Positions 17,963-26,925 of a stretch of 64,000 bases of DNA are shown here, in pieces. A model generated the notes under the pieces. The model was not told the DNA's origin, searched no databases, and saw nothing but the letters and a program-made list of their open reading frames with translations. The stretch comes from Algibacillus agarilyticus (lineage in GTDB: Bacteria > Pseudomonadota > Gammaproteobacteria > Enterobacterales > Alteromonadaceae): positions 186,001 through 250,000 of the forward strand of contig NZ_QMED01000001.1 in NCBI RefSeq assembly GCF_003286125.1. Reading direction: 5' to 3'. Numbering within the stretch: the stretch's first letter is position 1; each line of letters begins with the position of its first letter. The position numbers and the translations under genes were made by a program.

Positions 17963-18739
17963 TTAATAAACTCCCATTGTTTGCCCGCCATCTACTACAA
18001 TTGAGCTTCCAGTTATAAATGAAGCCTTATTCGAACACAAAAATGTGCAAATACCGGCTACTTCGGCAGGTGCACCAAATCGATTCATAGGCACTGTAGA
18101 CTCAATCATACTATTTATTTTTTCAGGATTATCAGCCATTTTTTTATCCCAACTACCATCTGGAAATAAAATGTTACCCGGTAATACCGTATTAACTCGG
18201 ACTGATTCACAAGCTAATTTTCTAGCCATATTTTTTGATAAAGCCACTATAGCTGATTTAGCAGTGGAATAATCAACTGGTGCGCCAAAAGCTTCAACCC
18301 CAGCAATTGATGAAATAAAGAGAATACACCCTTTAGTTTTTCTTAAAACGGGTAAAAATTCATTTACTGTAAACAAAGACGATTCGAAGTTTTTCTGCCA
18401 AGTAATGCTCCATTGGGTCAAATTAGGTAAAGCATCTGGAACACTTTTTCCATCACCCACATTAGCAACCACAATATCAATATCACCAATTTCTTTGCTA
18501 ATGACTCTGTTTAATAATGCAAGCTCATCAACCTTAGAACAATCACACTTATATACAGCAACATGGTTTTCACCAAATTTAACTTTTAAATCATGCGCTA
18601 AGTTATATAATTTATCAGAGCCTCTTGAGACCAAAATAACTTTAGCGCCTTCTTCAAGAAAACTCTCAGCAATAGAAGCACCAATCCCACAAGAGGCCCC
18701 CGTTATTAAAGCGACTTTGTTTGTTAAGTTTAAGTTCAA
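17963..18739 (-). CDS. SDR oxidoreductase
   Basis: 258 aa classical short-chain dehydrogenase: KVALITGASCGIGASIA (NAD(P) loop), ANVGDGKS where NNAG is usual, active-site Ser in ILFISSIAG, Y-x3-K in YSTAKSA, and the tail SSIVVDGGQTMGVY. The altered NNAG segment is a variation, not a clear loss of function. It is directly adjacent to the methyltransferase gene (no gap) and one base from the next SDR, so the three are surely co-transcribed. A sugar-alcohol or keto-sugar reduction in the same pathway is likely; the substrate is unknown. Confidence 0.78.
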   Translation of the reverse strand: MNLNLTNKVALITGASCGIGASIAESFLEEGAKVILVSRGSDKLYNLAHDLKVKFGENHVAVYKCDCSKVDELALLNRVISKEIGDIDIVVANVGDGKSVPDALPNLTQWSITWQKNFESSLFTVNEFLPVLRKTKGCILFISSIAGVEAFGAPVDYSTAKSAIVALSKNMARKLACESVRVNTVLPGNILFPDGSWDKKMADNPEKINSMIESTVPMNRFGAPAEVAGICTFLCSNKASFITGSSIVVDGGQTMGVY

Positions 18740-19411
18740 TTATCTATCCTTTGATTTATATCCCACACCAACTAACATAAGCTCCCTAGACCATCTCAAA
18801 AATTTATTTTTGACTCTGACCGGAATAAATGGCGATATAAAAGCGCAAAAATAGTTTAAGAAAGGATAACGCCAAACAATGGGTAACTGCCTAAATTTGA
18901 ATACATTAATTTCATCAAAACCAAATATTTTATAAGCATCTTTTAATGAAACAATTGTGAATGGTGTTCGATGGGTAAAATCATCAAAATATGTTTTATA
19001 GTTTGATTCCCAATCAGGAACCAATGTTATCAGAATTCCCCCAGGCTTTAATACTCGGTAAGCCTCTGCTAAATATTTTTCTGGGGAATGGAGATGCTCA
19101 ATGAATGATTTACTATAGATCACATCAAAAAAATCATCCTCAAAAGGCAGTTTATCTTGCTCTACATCGCAAATAGCCACATCATAGTCAGTTGCATAAT
19201 TTAGCGATTCACTACATATATCAACACCTGTTACATCTAAGCCTATTTGCTGAAACGCTTTAATAAAATCGCCTCTTCCGCAACCGGGTTCGAGTAACTT
19301 CATCCCAGGCTTTAATTGGAATATTTGAGCTATATAATTGCATAATTTTGCAGGATATTCAGTATAAGGTCTCTCGCTTTCATCATATACGACAGAGATG
19401 TACCGGCTCAT
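18740..19411 (-). CDS. Class I SAM-dependent methyltransferase (type 11)
   Basis: 223 aa. Motif I is LLEPGCGRGDFIKAF (about residues 39-53), motif II VTGVDICSE, then VIYSKSFIEHL and LAEAYRVLKPGGILITLVPDW, which are textbook for the ubiquinone/menaquinone-like and sugar methyltransferase group. The target is unknown; glycan or precursor methylation is likely. Its start overlaps the VOC gene stop by 4 bp (ATGA). It lies inside the second nonulosonate set. Confidence 0.8.
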   Translation of the reverse strand: MSRYISVVYDESERPYTEYPAKLCNYIAQIFQLKPGMKLLEPGCGRGDFIKAFQQIGLDVTGVDICSESLNYATDYDVAICDVEQDKLPFEDDFFDVIYSKSFIEHLHSPEKYLAEAYRVLKPGGILITLVPDWESNYKTYFDDFTHRTPFTIVSLKDAYKIFGFDEINVFKFRQLPIVWRYPFLNYFCAFISPFIPVRVKNKFLRWSRELMLVGVGYKSKDR

Positions 19412-19842
19412 TTTATTTCCTCTACAATTTCTAAAAGTACACCTTCTGGATCATAGCAGTAAGCCACTTTAACTTTTCCATTCGGGGCTAATGCGGGCTG
19501 ATTAACAAGACTTCCGCCTAAAGCGAGAATGAGGTCACACGCAAGTTGACTATCTAAAACACTAAAAGCAATATGCGAGCAGCCTTGTTTATTTGCGGGT
19601 GCATTTCCTTCAACAATATCAGCGGGATGAGAGTGGTATTTTAATAATTCAAGTAAAAAACCATCTCCTAATCTTAATTTTACCCATTCTAATTTTGCGT
19701 TTTTATACCCTGTTACTTGATCAATAAAAGTCCCGATTTCGATATCTTGATTTTCAATGACAAAACCTAATCGTTGATAAAAATCAACAGAGTTTTCTAT
19801 GTTATTCACAACGATACCGGTATGTCGAGCATTAACAAACAT
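19408..19842 (-). CDS. VOC/glyoxalase-family protein
   Basis: 144 aa, two beta-alpha-beta-beta-beta units as in glyoxalase I-type VOC proteins. Likely metal ligands are H7 (ARHTGIVV), a Glu in the second strand set (LLELLKYH), a His in SHIAFSV and a Glu in the final VLLEIVEE. VOC enzymes include isomerases, epimerases such as methylmalonyl-CoA epimerase, and dioxygenases, so function cannot be fixed from the fold. Context between an aminotransferase and a methyltransferase suggests epimerisation or isomerisation of a small keto-sugar intermediate. It overlaps the aminotransferase gene by 11 bp. Confidence 0.75.
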   Translation of the reverse strand: MFVNARHTGIVVNNIENSVDFYQRLGFVIENQDIEIGTFIDQVTGYKNAKLEWVKLRLGDGFLLELLKYHSHPADIVEGNAPANKQGCSHIAFSVLDSQLACDLILALGGSLVNQPALAPNGKVKVAYCYDPEGVLLEIVEEIK

Positions 19843-21253
19843 GATTTTTAACGTCCTCAGCTTTAACTTTCGCTAACTCACATAACGCTTGTTCAATGCA
19901 CTCATCTAAAACCATTACTCCTTCCAATAAAGCATCTTCATTTATACTTAAAGGTGGGGCTAACTTTATAGATTCTCGTCCGGTATGAACCAATAACAAC
20001 CCTTTTTGTAATGCTTTTTCACAAATCACATCACACAATTCGCTTAATGGCTTACCATTCTTATCTTGGAACACAAGAGCCGCTAGTAAGCCTTTGCCAA
20101 ATATGTGTTTAAGGTGTTCAGGGTATTTAGCTTTTAATTTATCTAATTCTCTGTGGAAAACTAAGCCTAACGCTTTGGAATTATCAATAAGCCCGTCTTC
20201 AATTAACGCTTCTAAATTAGCGTGTCCCGCAACACAACACAGAGGATTGGCAGAGTGTGTAGAGCTCATCGAGCCAATGTCCGGTAAATCCATTACATCA
20301 GCAGAACCTAATACAATTGCTAATGGTAATCCAGAGCTTGCACCTTTACCACAGCATAATAAATCAGGCTCAATGTTATAATGCATATATCCAAACAACT
20401 CACCAGTGCGCCCAAATCCAGCTTGCATTTCGTCAAAAGCAATCAAGATCTGATTTTCTTTTGCGAATTCATCAAGTGCTTGTACAAATTCTACTGGGTA
20501 AAAAACGGCTCCCCACCCTTGGAATGTCTCAAGCATAAAACCACATATATCATGCTCAGGATCGATGTTTTGTGCACTGCACATTTTATACAATTCAGTT
20601 TTAAAGAACGCTTTAGAGTCTTCTTTTACAGGCGTTAACCAAGGGTAAGGAAAAGGTAGATGATGAATATTCGGATCTTGATAGCCTATCCATTCTCGAG
20701 CCCCCGCACTACCAGTCATCATTTGAGCCCCTAAAGTACGCCCATGAAAAGCACCATCAAAACAAACAATGCCTTGCTTTCTTTTACCACGTTTTTGACC
20801 TTCTAAACGCATCAACTTTAACGCAACTTCCGTCGCTTCAGTGCCAGCAGAAAGTAAAAATGATTTTTCGAATTGAGTCGGAGTTTGTTCTATTAAGTAA
20901 TTTAAATAATCAATCCGTTCTTGGCTGGCATAGGTATATGTATGAAGCAATGGCTTTTCTATTACTTTTTGTAGTGCAGCTTTAATTCTAGGGTTTGCAT
21001 GACCTGCGTTAGCAACAAATATAGTACTCGTAAAATCAATCCACACATTACCCCATCGATCATGCACTTGAAAATTTTCAGCTTTGTCCCAAATGATAGG
21101 CATTTGTCCATGCATTGAATGAGATTCAACTTTATACATACTATGCAGTAAAGGGATACTCTCGGGAACTGGAATTGCGGTTACTATTTTACGATAACGC
21201 GTATTTATTTTTTCAACCACGATTGGGTCGTGTGAAAAGCCACCACCAGCCAT
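19832..21253 (-). CDS. Class III PLP-dependent aminotransferase
   Basis: 473 aa. Class III features are present: the PLP phosphate-binding region LLSAGTEATEVALKL, FHGRTLGAQMMTGS, the cofactor Asp in LIAFDEMQAGFGRTG and the likely Schiff-base Lys in LLCCGKGASSGLPLA. These enzymes use an aldehyde or ketone as acceptor. In nonulosonate pathways the amino groups normally come from DegT/PseC-type enzymes, so a class III enzyme here suggests a different amino sugar, or amination of a short keto substrate. An aldehyde phosphonate is another possible acceptor but is less supported because a reductase sits beside ppd. The CMP-sugar synthetase gene ends 8 bp before its start. Confidence 0.85.
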   Translation of the reverse strand: MAGGGFSHDPIVVEKINTRYRKIVTAIPVPESIPLLHSMYKVESHSMHGQMPIIWDKAENFQVHDRWGNVWIDFTSTIFVANAGHANPRIKAALQKVIEKPLLHTYTYASQERIDYLNYLIEQTPTQFEKSFLLSAGTEATEVALKLMRLEGQKRGKRKQGIVCFDGAFHGRTLGAQMMTGSAGAREWIGYQDPNIHHLPFPYPWLTPVKEDSKAFFKTELYKMCSAQNIDPEHDICGFMLETFQGWGAVFYPVEFVQALDEFAKENQILIAFDEMQAGFGRTGELFGYMHYNIEPDLLCCGKGASSGLPLAIVLGSADVMDLPDIGSMSSTHSANPLCCVAGHANLEALIEDGLIDNSKALGLVFHRELDKLKAKYPEHLKHIFGKGLLAALVFQDKNGKPLSELCDVICEKALQKGLLLVHTGRESIKLAPPLSINEDALLEGVMVLDECIEQALCELAKVKAEDVKNHVC

Positions 21254-21261
21254 ATTAACCT

Positions 21262-22008
21262 CTATTTAATTTTTTGATTGTGCAAATAGCGCTGTAGTTC
21301 TACTAACGGCTGTTTACTTATTTGGTATTCGATATATTCAAATTCTTCAGCGGAGTCAACTTCGGTACAAACAGGGCTTTCAAAGCCCAACATATATTCG
21401 CCATGAATAGATTGTTGATTTAATACGTGGGATGAGCGGACGATATCTACATATCCATCAGGAATATAAACTTGTTGAAACGCTTCTTTGGGTAAGTTAA
21501 ATCTTTCAACTCCATCTGTATTGTTGGTCAGCCCGGTAAAACAGCCATCATCATTTTTGACAAACCATTTCAAAGGCGATTCAGGGGCTTTATGAGCAGA
21601 ACGAAGAGACGTTGCGCCCTCACTTTTCTGAATAGTCGATATTGCTGTCTCTATGTATTTAGAATCTCTTAAGGGCGTTGTTGGTCTTAAATGCACCCAA
21701 TATTCCGGACAATTTCCCTCGTGTTCTAATAACCATTGCATTGCATGAATTAAAAAGTCACGATCTGTCGACTCATCCGTAGAAAAAGCGTCAGGACGTA
21801 TAAAAGGCACTTCAGCACCCCAAAAACGTGCGATTTCAGCATATTTTTCAGAATCAGTCGAAACAAGAACACGTGAAATACCCGGTGTAGATTTAGCAGC
21901 AGCAATACTATACGCAATGAGAGGATAACCATTCAATGGTAAGATGTTTTTATCAATGACCGACTTAGATCCTGAACGAGCAGGAATAATAGCAATAACA
22001 TCACTCAT
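21262..22008 (-). CDS. Acylneuraminate cytidylyltransferase-family protein (second CMP-nonulosonate synthetase)
   Basis: About 248 aa from the ATG at 22008; an ATG at 22017 is also possible. The signature VIAIIPARSGSKSVIDKN, with the R-x-G-S-K CTP loop, opens the protein. VSTDSEKYAEIA, GAEVPFIRP and LRPTTPLRD are typical of NeuA, PseF and LegF. It should activate a 2-keto-3-deoxy sugar acid as its CMP derivative. It is distinct from the PseF gene at 36.7 kb, and it is next to a NeuB-like fusion, so it most likely activates a second nonulosonic acid. It overlaps the TIM-barrel isomerase gene. Confidence 0.85.
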   Translation of the reverse strand: MSDVIAIIPARSGSKSVIDKNILPLNGYPLIAYSIAAAKSTPGISRVLVSTDSEKYAEIARFWGAEVPFIRPDAFSTDESTDRDFLIHAMQWLLEHEGNCPEYWVHLRPTTPLRDSKYIETAISTIQKSEGATSLRSAHKAPESPLKWFVKNDDGCFTGLTNNTDGVERFNLPKEAFQQVYIPDGYVDIVRSSHVLNQQSIHGEYMLGFESPVCTEVDSAEEFEYIEYQISKQPLVELQRYLHNQKIK

Positions 22009-22837
22009 ATATGGCATCCAAATAAGGCTTTACCCAAGCAAGTTGTGATTTAAAAATCGCAAGCCCTTCATCATCTCTGTAAGCCTGCATAATAAAAGGG
22101 CCAGAGTAATTAAACTTTTTAAGCGCGTTAAAAAAACGCTCAAACTGAGCATCACCTTTACCCAACTCAACAGGGCCAGAGTTCAATACACGATCTTTGA
22201 TATGAATGTCAGATATTTTTTCGCCATAGCAAGCGAGCTCTTCTTCTGGATCGAAACCTAAAGCAGCGCTATTACCAATATCATAGTTAACCGTGACAAA
22301 GGGCGAGTTAATCGCCATTAATAAAGATTTAAACGCCTTTGGGGGTAAATCAGTTTCTAGTGATAAATTAATTTTATGTTTTTCAAGGAGAGGTAAGAAC
22401 TGTTGAATAGCGGCAACAAACCGCTCTTTATCTTCAAAGCTTGTGAGAGAAGACTGATCTACACAAGGAATAACAATGTCCGTAACCTGTAATTTCACCG
22501 CATTAGTAATTAGCTTTTTTAAAACGTTGAAGCTTCTTTTTGCTGAAGCTATATCAGCAACATGCAAAGGTGCTTCCATAAAATAATCGGCACATATCGT
22601 TTTAACCGCCACACCGGTATCATTGACGATTTGATTGATCGCGTTTACACCAACATCATTCATCAACGGGTTTAAGTCTACGTCATTAAAATCTAAAATG
22701 AACTCGATCCCATTTATGCCGACTGACTTGGCCACTTCAAATTCATCTTGCCAATAATTAACAGGGTGAGCTTGATAGCGCCCTTTATACTTAGGCAATA
22801 AACGCCCTTGCATTGTGCCTATAAAATATGAGCTCAT
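22001..22837 (-). CDS. Sugar phosphate isomerase/epimerase-like TIM-barrel protein
   Basis: 278 aa from the ATG at 22837; the in-frame codon further upstream is TTG. Xylose-isomerase-like TIM barrel features: YFIGTMQGRL at strand 1, GINGIEFILDFND at strand 2, LSLETD (Glu, probable metal ligand), VNYDIGN (Asp), ISDIHIKDR (His/Asp) and a late GPFIMQAYRD. The acid/His set matches the divalent metal site of IolE/hydroxypyruvate-isomerase relatives. It probably isomerises or epimerises a sugar intermediate of the second nonulosonate pathway. The adjacent gene carries a second barrel of the same superfamily fused to NeuB, so two related isomerase steps may occur. Confidence 0.8.
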   Translation of the reverse strand: MSSYFIGTMQGRLLPKYKGRYQAHPVNYWQDEFEVAKSVGINGIEFILDFNDVDLNPLMNDVGVNAINQIVNDTGVAVKTICADYFMEAPLHVADIASAKRSFNVLKKLITNAVKLQVTDIVIPCVDQSSLTSFEDKERFVAAIQQFLPLLEKHKINLSLETDLPPKAFKSLLMAINSPFVTVNYDIGNSAALGFDPEEELACYGEKISDIHIKDRVLNSGPVELGKGDAQFERFFNALKKFNYSGPFIMQAYRDDEGLAIFKSQLAWVKPYLDAIYE

Positions 22838-22919
22838 GAACGTCAATAATCCTTTAAAATCTACTAATTACATATCGGCCTGAGAAGAAACTAATTTAAT
22901 TTTTTCTAGAAATTCACGG

Positions 22920-24824
22920 CTAAAGTAAGTTATTTAATCTATTTAAACCAACCCAAAAACCTTCACCGCCATTCTTATGGCCTTGCCAAATTTCAGGGAT
23001 AAATGAAGCATTAGGGCAACCTTGCTTCAAAATATCACAAAGCAAAGTAAAGTCGATATCACCGTCACCTATTTGCAAACCTTCACCGTTTACACCTAAT
23101 GCATCACCTAGATGTAAATGAGCAGAAATAGGCGCAATTTTACGGGCAAACTCATAAAAATCTAAGCCAAAATGGTTACAAGTTAAACGTGTATGAGAAA
23201 TATCAAAGCACATCCTCAAGTTTAGCTTGTCGCACCATTCTATTATCTCATCAATATGCACAAATATATTCTGATAACGTTGTCCACCAAAGTGCCACGG
23301 AAACGGAGCCATCGTTTGTGGAATTAATTCAACACCTTCTAAATCTAACTGACTCAAGCTATCTTCGAATGTTTGATAATAAAGCGCTCTTTGCTCAACC
23401 TCCATGGGTTCATCCATAGAGAAACCACCAATATTAGCGACTATTAGCGGCTTTTCGGTTTTAGGGAAGAATTTCTTAAGTGCTCTGGTAATATCGATAA
23501 CTCGCTGAGTTTCTTTTATCGACTCAGTACGATAGTCTTCAGCTTGTGATGCAAGGTCCATTAGTCGACTGTTTGAGAATAGCTCTGGTGCATGAACCAC
23601 AAAATCGCAAGCATAAGTACCTGAAAAATAATCAGCTAATGGCAAATCCATATCAGAGTACGATAAATGAAATTCAAATACATCAGGTTTAATCATTTGA
23701 TTGTATTCTGAAAAATCATGATACCGAACAGGCACCCCCCAAGGTCGACTAAAACGATACGTTTGTGGCGTTACCACCTCTTCAGTCAAATCCGTTGCAA
23801 AAAAGAAGCCTTCCTCTTCCACATCACGTTGCAGAACCTTACCTAAAAGTGCCTCGTACATTTGTGGTGATAACCCCTGACCAGGGCTTCTCACTTTAAT
23901 ATGCTCCCCGGTAAGGCGAGTTCCTTTTTTAAGAACTCTAGTTGAAACTAAGCTCTTGCCTAAGTTTTCTCGGTTAATCATTTCGCCTTGAGATAACTGA
24001 CGATGCTTTGCGTCTCCTAAGCTTTGCTCTATTTCACGAATACCTTTTAAAAGCGCTGAGAACTCAGTTGGCTCCAAGCTCGCTGCATGATCAGGACCTT
24101 CCATATTCCGATCAAGAGTAAAGTGACGCTCAACCACTTTAGCACCAAGCGCAACAGCGGCGAGGGACACAGCAGTCCCTCTTTCATGGCCAGAGTAACC
24201 GACTAAAGGGTGTATTTTTGCAAGAGAAGCCATCCAAGCTAAATTAATATCTTGCAGTGGAGCTGGGTATGTACTGTTACAATGTAGAAGAACATAGTGG
24301 GCATTTTTGCTATTTAAGAAATCAACCGTGCAATTGATTTCTTCATTTGTACTCATACCAGTTGATAAAATTAGCGGCTTGTTCGTTTTTATCAATTTAT
24401 CAATTAGTGGTAAATTAGTTAAGTCAGCTGATGCAACTTTATAAGCCAGCACTGAAAATGACTCAAGTACATCAATACTCTTTTCATCCCACGGTGTACA
24501 TAGATATAAAATACCTTTTTGTTGGCAATATTCAGCTAATCCTTTATGTTCTTCAAGGGTCAATTCAAATCGAGAAAGTAGATCCAGAACATATTCGGTG
24601 CCTAAATCATCACCTGATTTTTCAAGTGAACTTTGTCTATAAACTTGATCTAAATGCCTCATTTGAAACTTAACACAATCAACATCCATCTCAATAGCTA
24701 AGTCAATCATTTCTTTTGCACGTTTAATACAACCATTATGGTTGTTTCCGATCTCCGCTATAACAAAAGTATGATTAGAACCAATTTCAAATTGGCCGAT
24801 TTTAAAATTAAATTTATTTGTCAT
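22920..24824 (-). CDS. NeuB-type sialic acid synthase fused to a TIM-barrel isomerase domain
   Basis: 634 aa, nearly twice the length of ordinary NeuB/PseI. Residues about 15-270 are the NeuB barrel: VIAEIGNNHNG, KFQMRHLD, LCTPWDEKS, ILSTGM, GYSGHERG and ERHFTLDR supply the PEP- and metal-site residues. Residues about 290-346 are the SAF/antifreeze-like domain (STRVLKKGTRLTGEHIKVR). Residues about 360-634 form a xylose-isomerase-like TIM barrel (FVVHAPEL, VANIGGF, CFDISHTRL, SAHLHLGD, FIPEIWQG). The NeuB half condenses PEP with a six-carbon sugar; the second half may make or repair that substrate. It lies 3 bp from the HddA-like gene. Confidence 0.88.
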   Translation of the reverse strand: MTNKFNFKIGQFEIGSNHTFVIAEIGNNHNGCIKRAKEMIDLAIEMDVDCVKFQMRHLDQVYRQSSLEKSGDDLGTEYVLDLLSRFELTLEEHKGLAEYCQQKGILYLCTPWDEKSIDVLESFSVLAYKVASADLTNLPLIDKLIKTNKPLILSTGMSTNEEINCTVDFLNSKNAHYVLLHCNSTYPAPLQDINLAWMASLAKIHPLVGYSGHERGTAVSLAAVALGAKVVERHFTLDRNMEGPDHAASLEPTEFSALLKGIREIEQSLGDAKHRQLSQGEMINRENLGKSLVSTRVLKKGTRLTGEHIKVRSPGQGLSPQMYEALLGKVLQRDVEEEGFFFATDLTEEVVTPQTYRFSRPWGVPVRYHDFSEYNQMIKPDVFEFHLSYSDMDLPLADYFSGTYACDFVVHAPELFSNSRLMDLASQAEDYRTESIKETQRVIDITRALKKFFPKTEKPLIVANIGGFSMDEPMEVEQRALYYQTFEDSLSQLDLEGVELIPQTMAPFPWHFGGQRYQNIFVHIDEIIEWCDKLNLRMCFDISHTRLTCNHFGLDFYEFARKIAPISAHLHLGDALGVNGEGLQIGDGDIDFTLLCDILKQGCPNASFIPEIWQGHKNGGEGFWVGLNRLNNLL

Positions 24825-24827
24825 TTA

Positions 24828-26195
24828 TTAATACTTTTCTTCACGTACAGTCCACGATTTCAAGCCTTCCGATTCAAATCTAAATTGAATAGCTTGCTTA
24901 CCCATTTTTTCTAAGGCTTTTATTAATTCTAATTTTTTAAATGCAGGAACATAAAAAAGGAAAAAACCACCACCACCAGCACCTAATAACTTACCACCTA
25001 AAGCGCCATTTAAAAGAGCTTGATCATATATATTATCCAGCTCTTGGCTTGAGATACGCGAACTAAACTGCTTTTTCAGCGACCAAGCTTTATTTAAGTT
25101 CAAACCAAATTGATGTAAACGTCCCCTGAGTAGGTTATTGCGCATTTCATAAGTTAGTTCAACATTCTCTTTCACTTTTTCTATGACTTCGTCTTGAGTC
25201 ATCATCTCTTTTTGGTGCTTGTGTATTTCGCCAGAGTGGTGAGACAAGTTGCTATTGCACAAAACAAGATTTTCTTCTAACTCTAACAAAGTATCTTCAG
25301 GAATTCTAAGTGGGTGGACAATGTTCTGTTCCATTCTAAATTCCATAAAATTGAAACCACCAAATACGCTAGCATATTGATCTTGCCAGCCACCGGCGAC
25401 TCCCATATGCAATCGTTCAGCTTGGTAAGCTAATTCAGCTAATTCATGCGAATCCCATTTGTCTTGTCTCAATTGATTAAAGCACCCCAACACAGCGGCA
25501 GATACAACTGCAGAGCCACCTAAGCCAGAGTTCATCGGAAAATCAGAATCCAAGTACATTTCAAAGCCAAAATTTGGGTTTGCAACTTTAAGCAATGCAA
25601 TAATTAAATCAAATTTGCCTTTATGTCGCATGGCCTCTTCTATGTTGACAGCTTCGAATATTTCACCTAAATCTTTAGAATTAATAATAATTTTAGTATC
25701 ACTTCTGAGTCTCAACGTGGCATGACTATATATGGCTAAAGTACTATTAATAACAGCACCATTTTGATTGACGAAGTAATGAGTTAAATCAGAACCTCCG
25801 CCACCAAAACTGACACGAACAGGAGCACGAGAGCGCGCATATACAGGCTGTTCATCTTGAGGTGGCAACCAGTTTTTTGAAGCTAATCCAGTTAATTCTT
25901 TATTAGAGTTAAGCAAGGGGATATAACGAATATTGTGATCAAGTTTTTTCATTAAAAACTCGCGTGTCACGTCAGATTCTGCCCAAATAAAATCTCGATT
26001 TATGCACAAATGTAAAGGGGCCGATAGCGAAAGGTTATTTATTAAACATCTGCGAATATCACCATCAGTAGCTAAACCTACAATTTGCTTTTTATCATTT
26101 ATTGCTAAAATAACGCCATTATGATTAAGCTCAATTTTTTTTAAAGCATCTTTCAACGACGCTGATTCTGAAATTTGAAAAAGATCTAAATTCAC
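24828..26195 (-). CDS. hddA: CBS-domain pair fused to GHMP sugar kinase (HddA-like heptose kinase)
   Basis: 455 aa. Residues about 5-108 are a CBS pair (VILAINDKKQIVGLATDGDIRR, then IPLLNSNKELTGLASKN in the second half). Residues 120-455 are a GHMP kinase: APVRVSFGGGGSD at 124-136, FPMNSGLGGSA at 219-229 and the C-terminal GGKLLGAGGGGFFLF. The kinase part resembles HddA, which phosphorylates D-glycero-alpha-D-manno-heptose 7-phosphate at C1. CBS pairs bind adenosine nucleotides, so allosteric control by ATP/AMP is possible. It overlaps the guanylyltransferase gene by 4 bp (ATGA). L-fucose-type kinases are an alternative substrate class. Confidence 0.8.
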   Translation of the reverse strand: MNLDLFQISESASLKDALKKIELNHNGVILAINDKKQIVGLATDGDIRRCLINNLSLSAPLHLCINRDFIWAESDVTREFLMKKLDHNIRYIPLLNSNKELTGLASKNWLPPQDEQPVYARSRAPVRVSFGGGGSDLTHYFVNQNGAVINSTLAIYSHATLRLRSDTKIIINSKDLGEIFEAVNIEEAMRHKGKFDLIIALLKVANPNFGFEMYLDSDFPMNSGLGGSAVVSAAVLGCFNQLRQDKWDSHELAELAYQAERLHMGVAGGWQDQYASVFGGFNFMEFRMEQNIVHPLRIPEDTLLELEENLVLCNSNLSHHSGEIHKHQKEMMTQDEVIEKVKENVELTYEMRNNLLRGRLHQFGLNLNKAWSLKKQFSSRISSQELDNIYDQALLNGALGGKLLGAGGGGFFLFYVPAFKKLELIKALEKMGKQAIQFRFESEGLKSWTVREEKY

Positions 26196-26902
26196 AATGC
26201 ACTCATTTTCTTATTTTCAACCCAACGACAAAAACGATGATAGTCTTCAGGGATGCCTATATCAATAAAGTCCCCTCCTACTTTAATGGCTTTTAGTAAC
26301 TGGCATTCTGCAGCTGGTTTGAGTACTTTTTCTTCTAACGAAAAACTAGTATCTGTATCCACAAAGAAATCATAATTTAAACGATATAGCCCAGCGTTTA
26401 TCCAACCGCGGCCCCCTGATAAATCTTTTTCACCAAATTGCATAACAACGTCACGTTGCAATTCTAATCGTCCATAACGAGTCACATCAGATACATGAAC
26501 AGAAGCAATAGTGCCCGATGATGATCCATTTAGCGCTTCAATCCCTTGACCTAACCAAGTATCTGCATTAGCAACAAAAAAATCATCTTGGATAGCTAGC
26601 TTTTGTAAAGCATGTTTAATCGCCCCACCCGTTCCCAAAGGCTTAGGTTCATAAATATAAATAAATTCGCACGATTCAAAACGAGAATGCAACTTTAAAT
26701 CATTTAAAAAGGCTTCAATTAAATCACCTTGATAATGTAATAAAAATATAAACTTGTGAATGCCTTGTTCGAGCCAATTATCAACTAAATAATATAGGAA
26801 AGGTTTGTTATTAACAGGAGCTAGAGGCTTAGGAACATTATTAACAACACTCCTTAATCGAGTACCAAAACCTCCCGCCAATACAAATAATGGAATATTC
26901 AA
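26192..26902 (-). CDS. hddC: Sugar nucleotidyltransferase, HddC-like (heptose 1-phosphate guanylyltransferase)
   Basis: 236 aa, short nucleotidyltransferase of the HddC/RmlA-core type. FVLAGGFGTRLRSV (6-19) is the nucleotide loop, followed by VPKPLAPVNNKP with the conserved Lys, EPKPLGTGGAIKHAL, and the metal-binding ANADTWLG. The ending GGDFIDIGIPEDYHRF is characteristic of HddC-like and mannose-1-phosphate guanylyltransferase-like proteins. With the kinase next door it would make an NDP-heptose, probably GDP-heptose. A phosphatase for the bisphosphate (GmhB) is not in the window and may be the housekeeping copy. Confidence 0.82.
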   Translation of the reverse strand: MNIPLFVLAGGFGTRLRSVVNNVPKPLAPVNNKPFLYYLVDNWLEQGIHKFIFLLHYQGDLIEAFLNDLKLHSRFESCEFIYIYEPKPLGTGGAIKHALQKLAIQDDFFVANADTWLGQGIEALNGSSSGTIASVHVSDVTRYGRLELQRDVVMQFGEKDLSGGRGWINAGLYRLNYDFFVDTDTSFSLEEKVLKPAAECQLLKAIKVGGDFIDIGIPEDYHRFCRWVENKKMSAL

Positions 26903-26925
26903 TTTAACTTATCTCCATAAATTCA

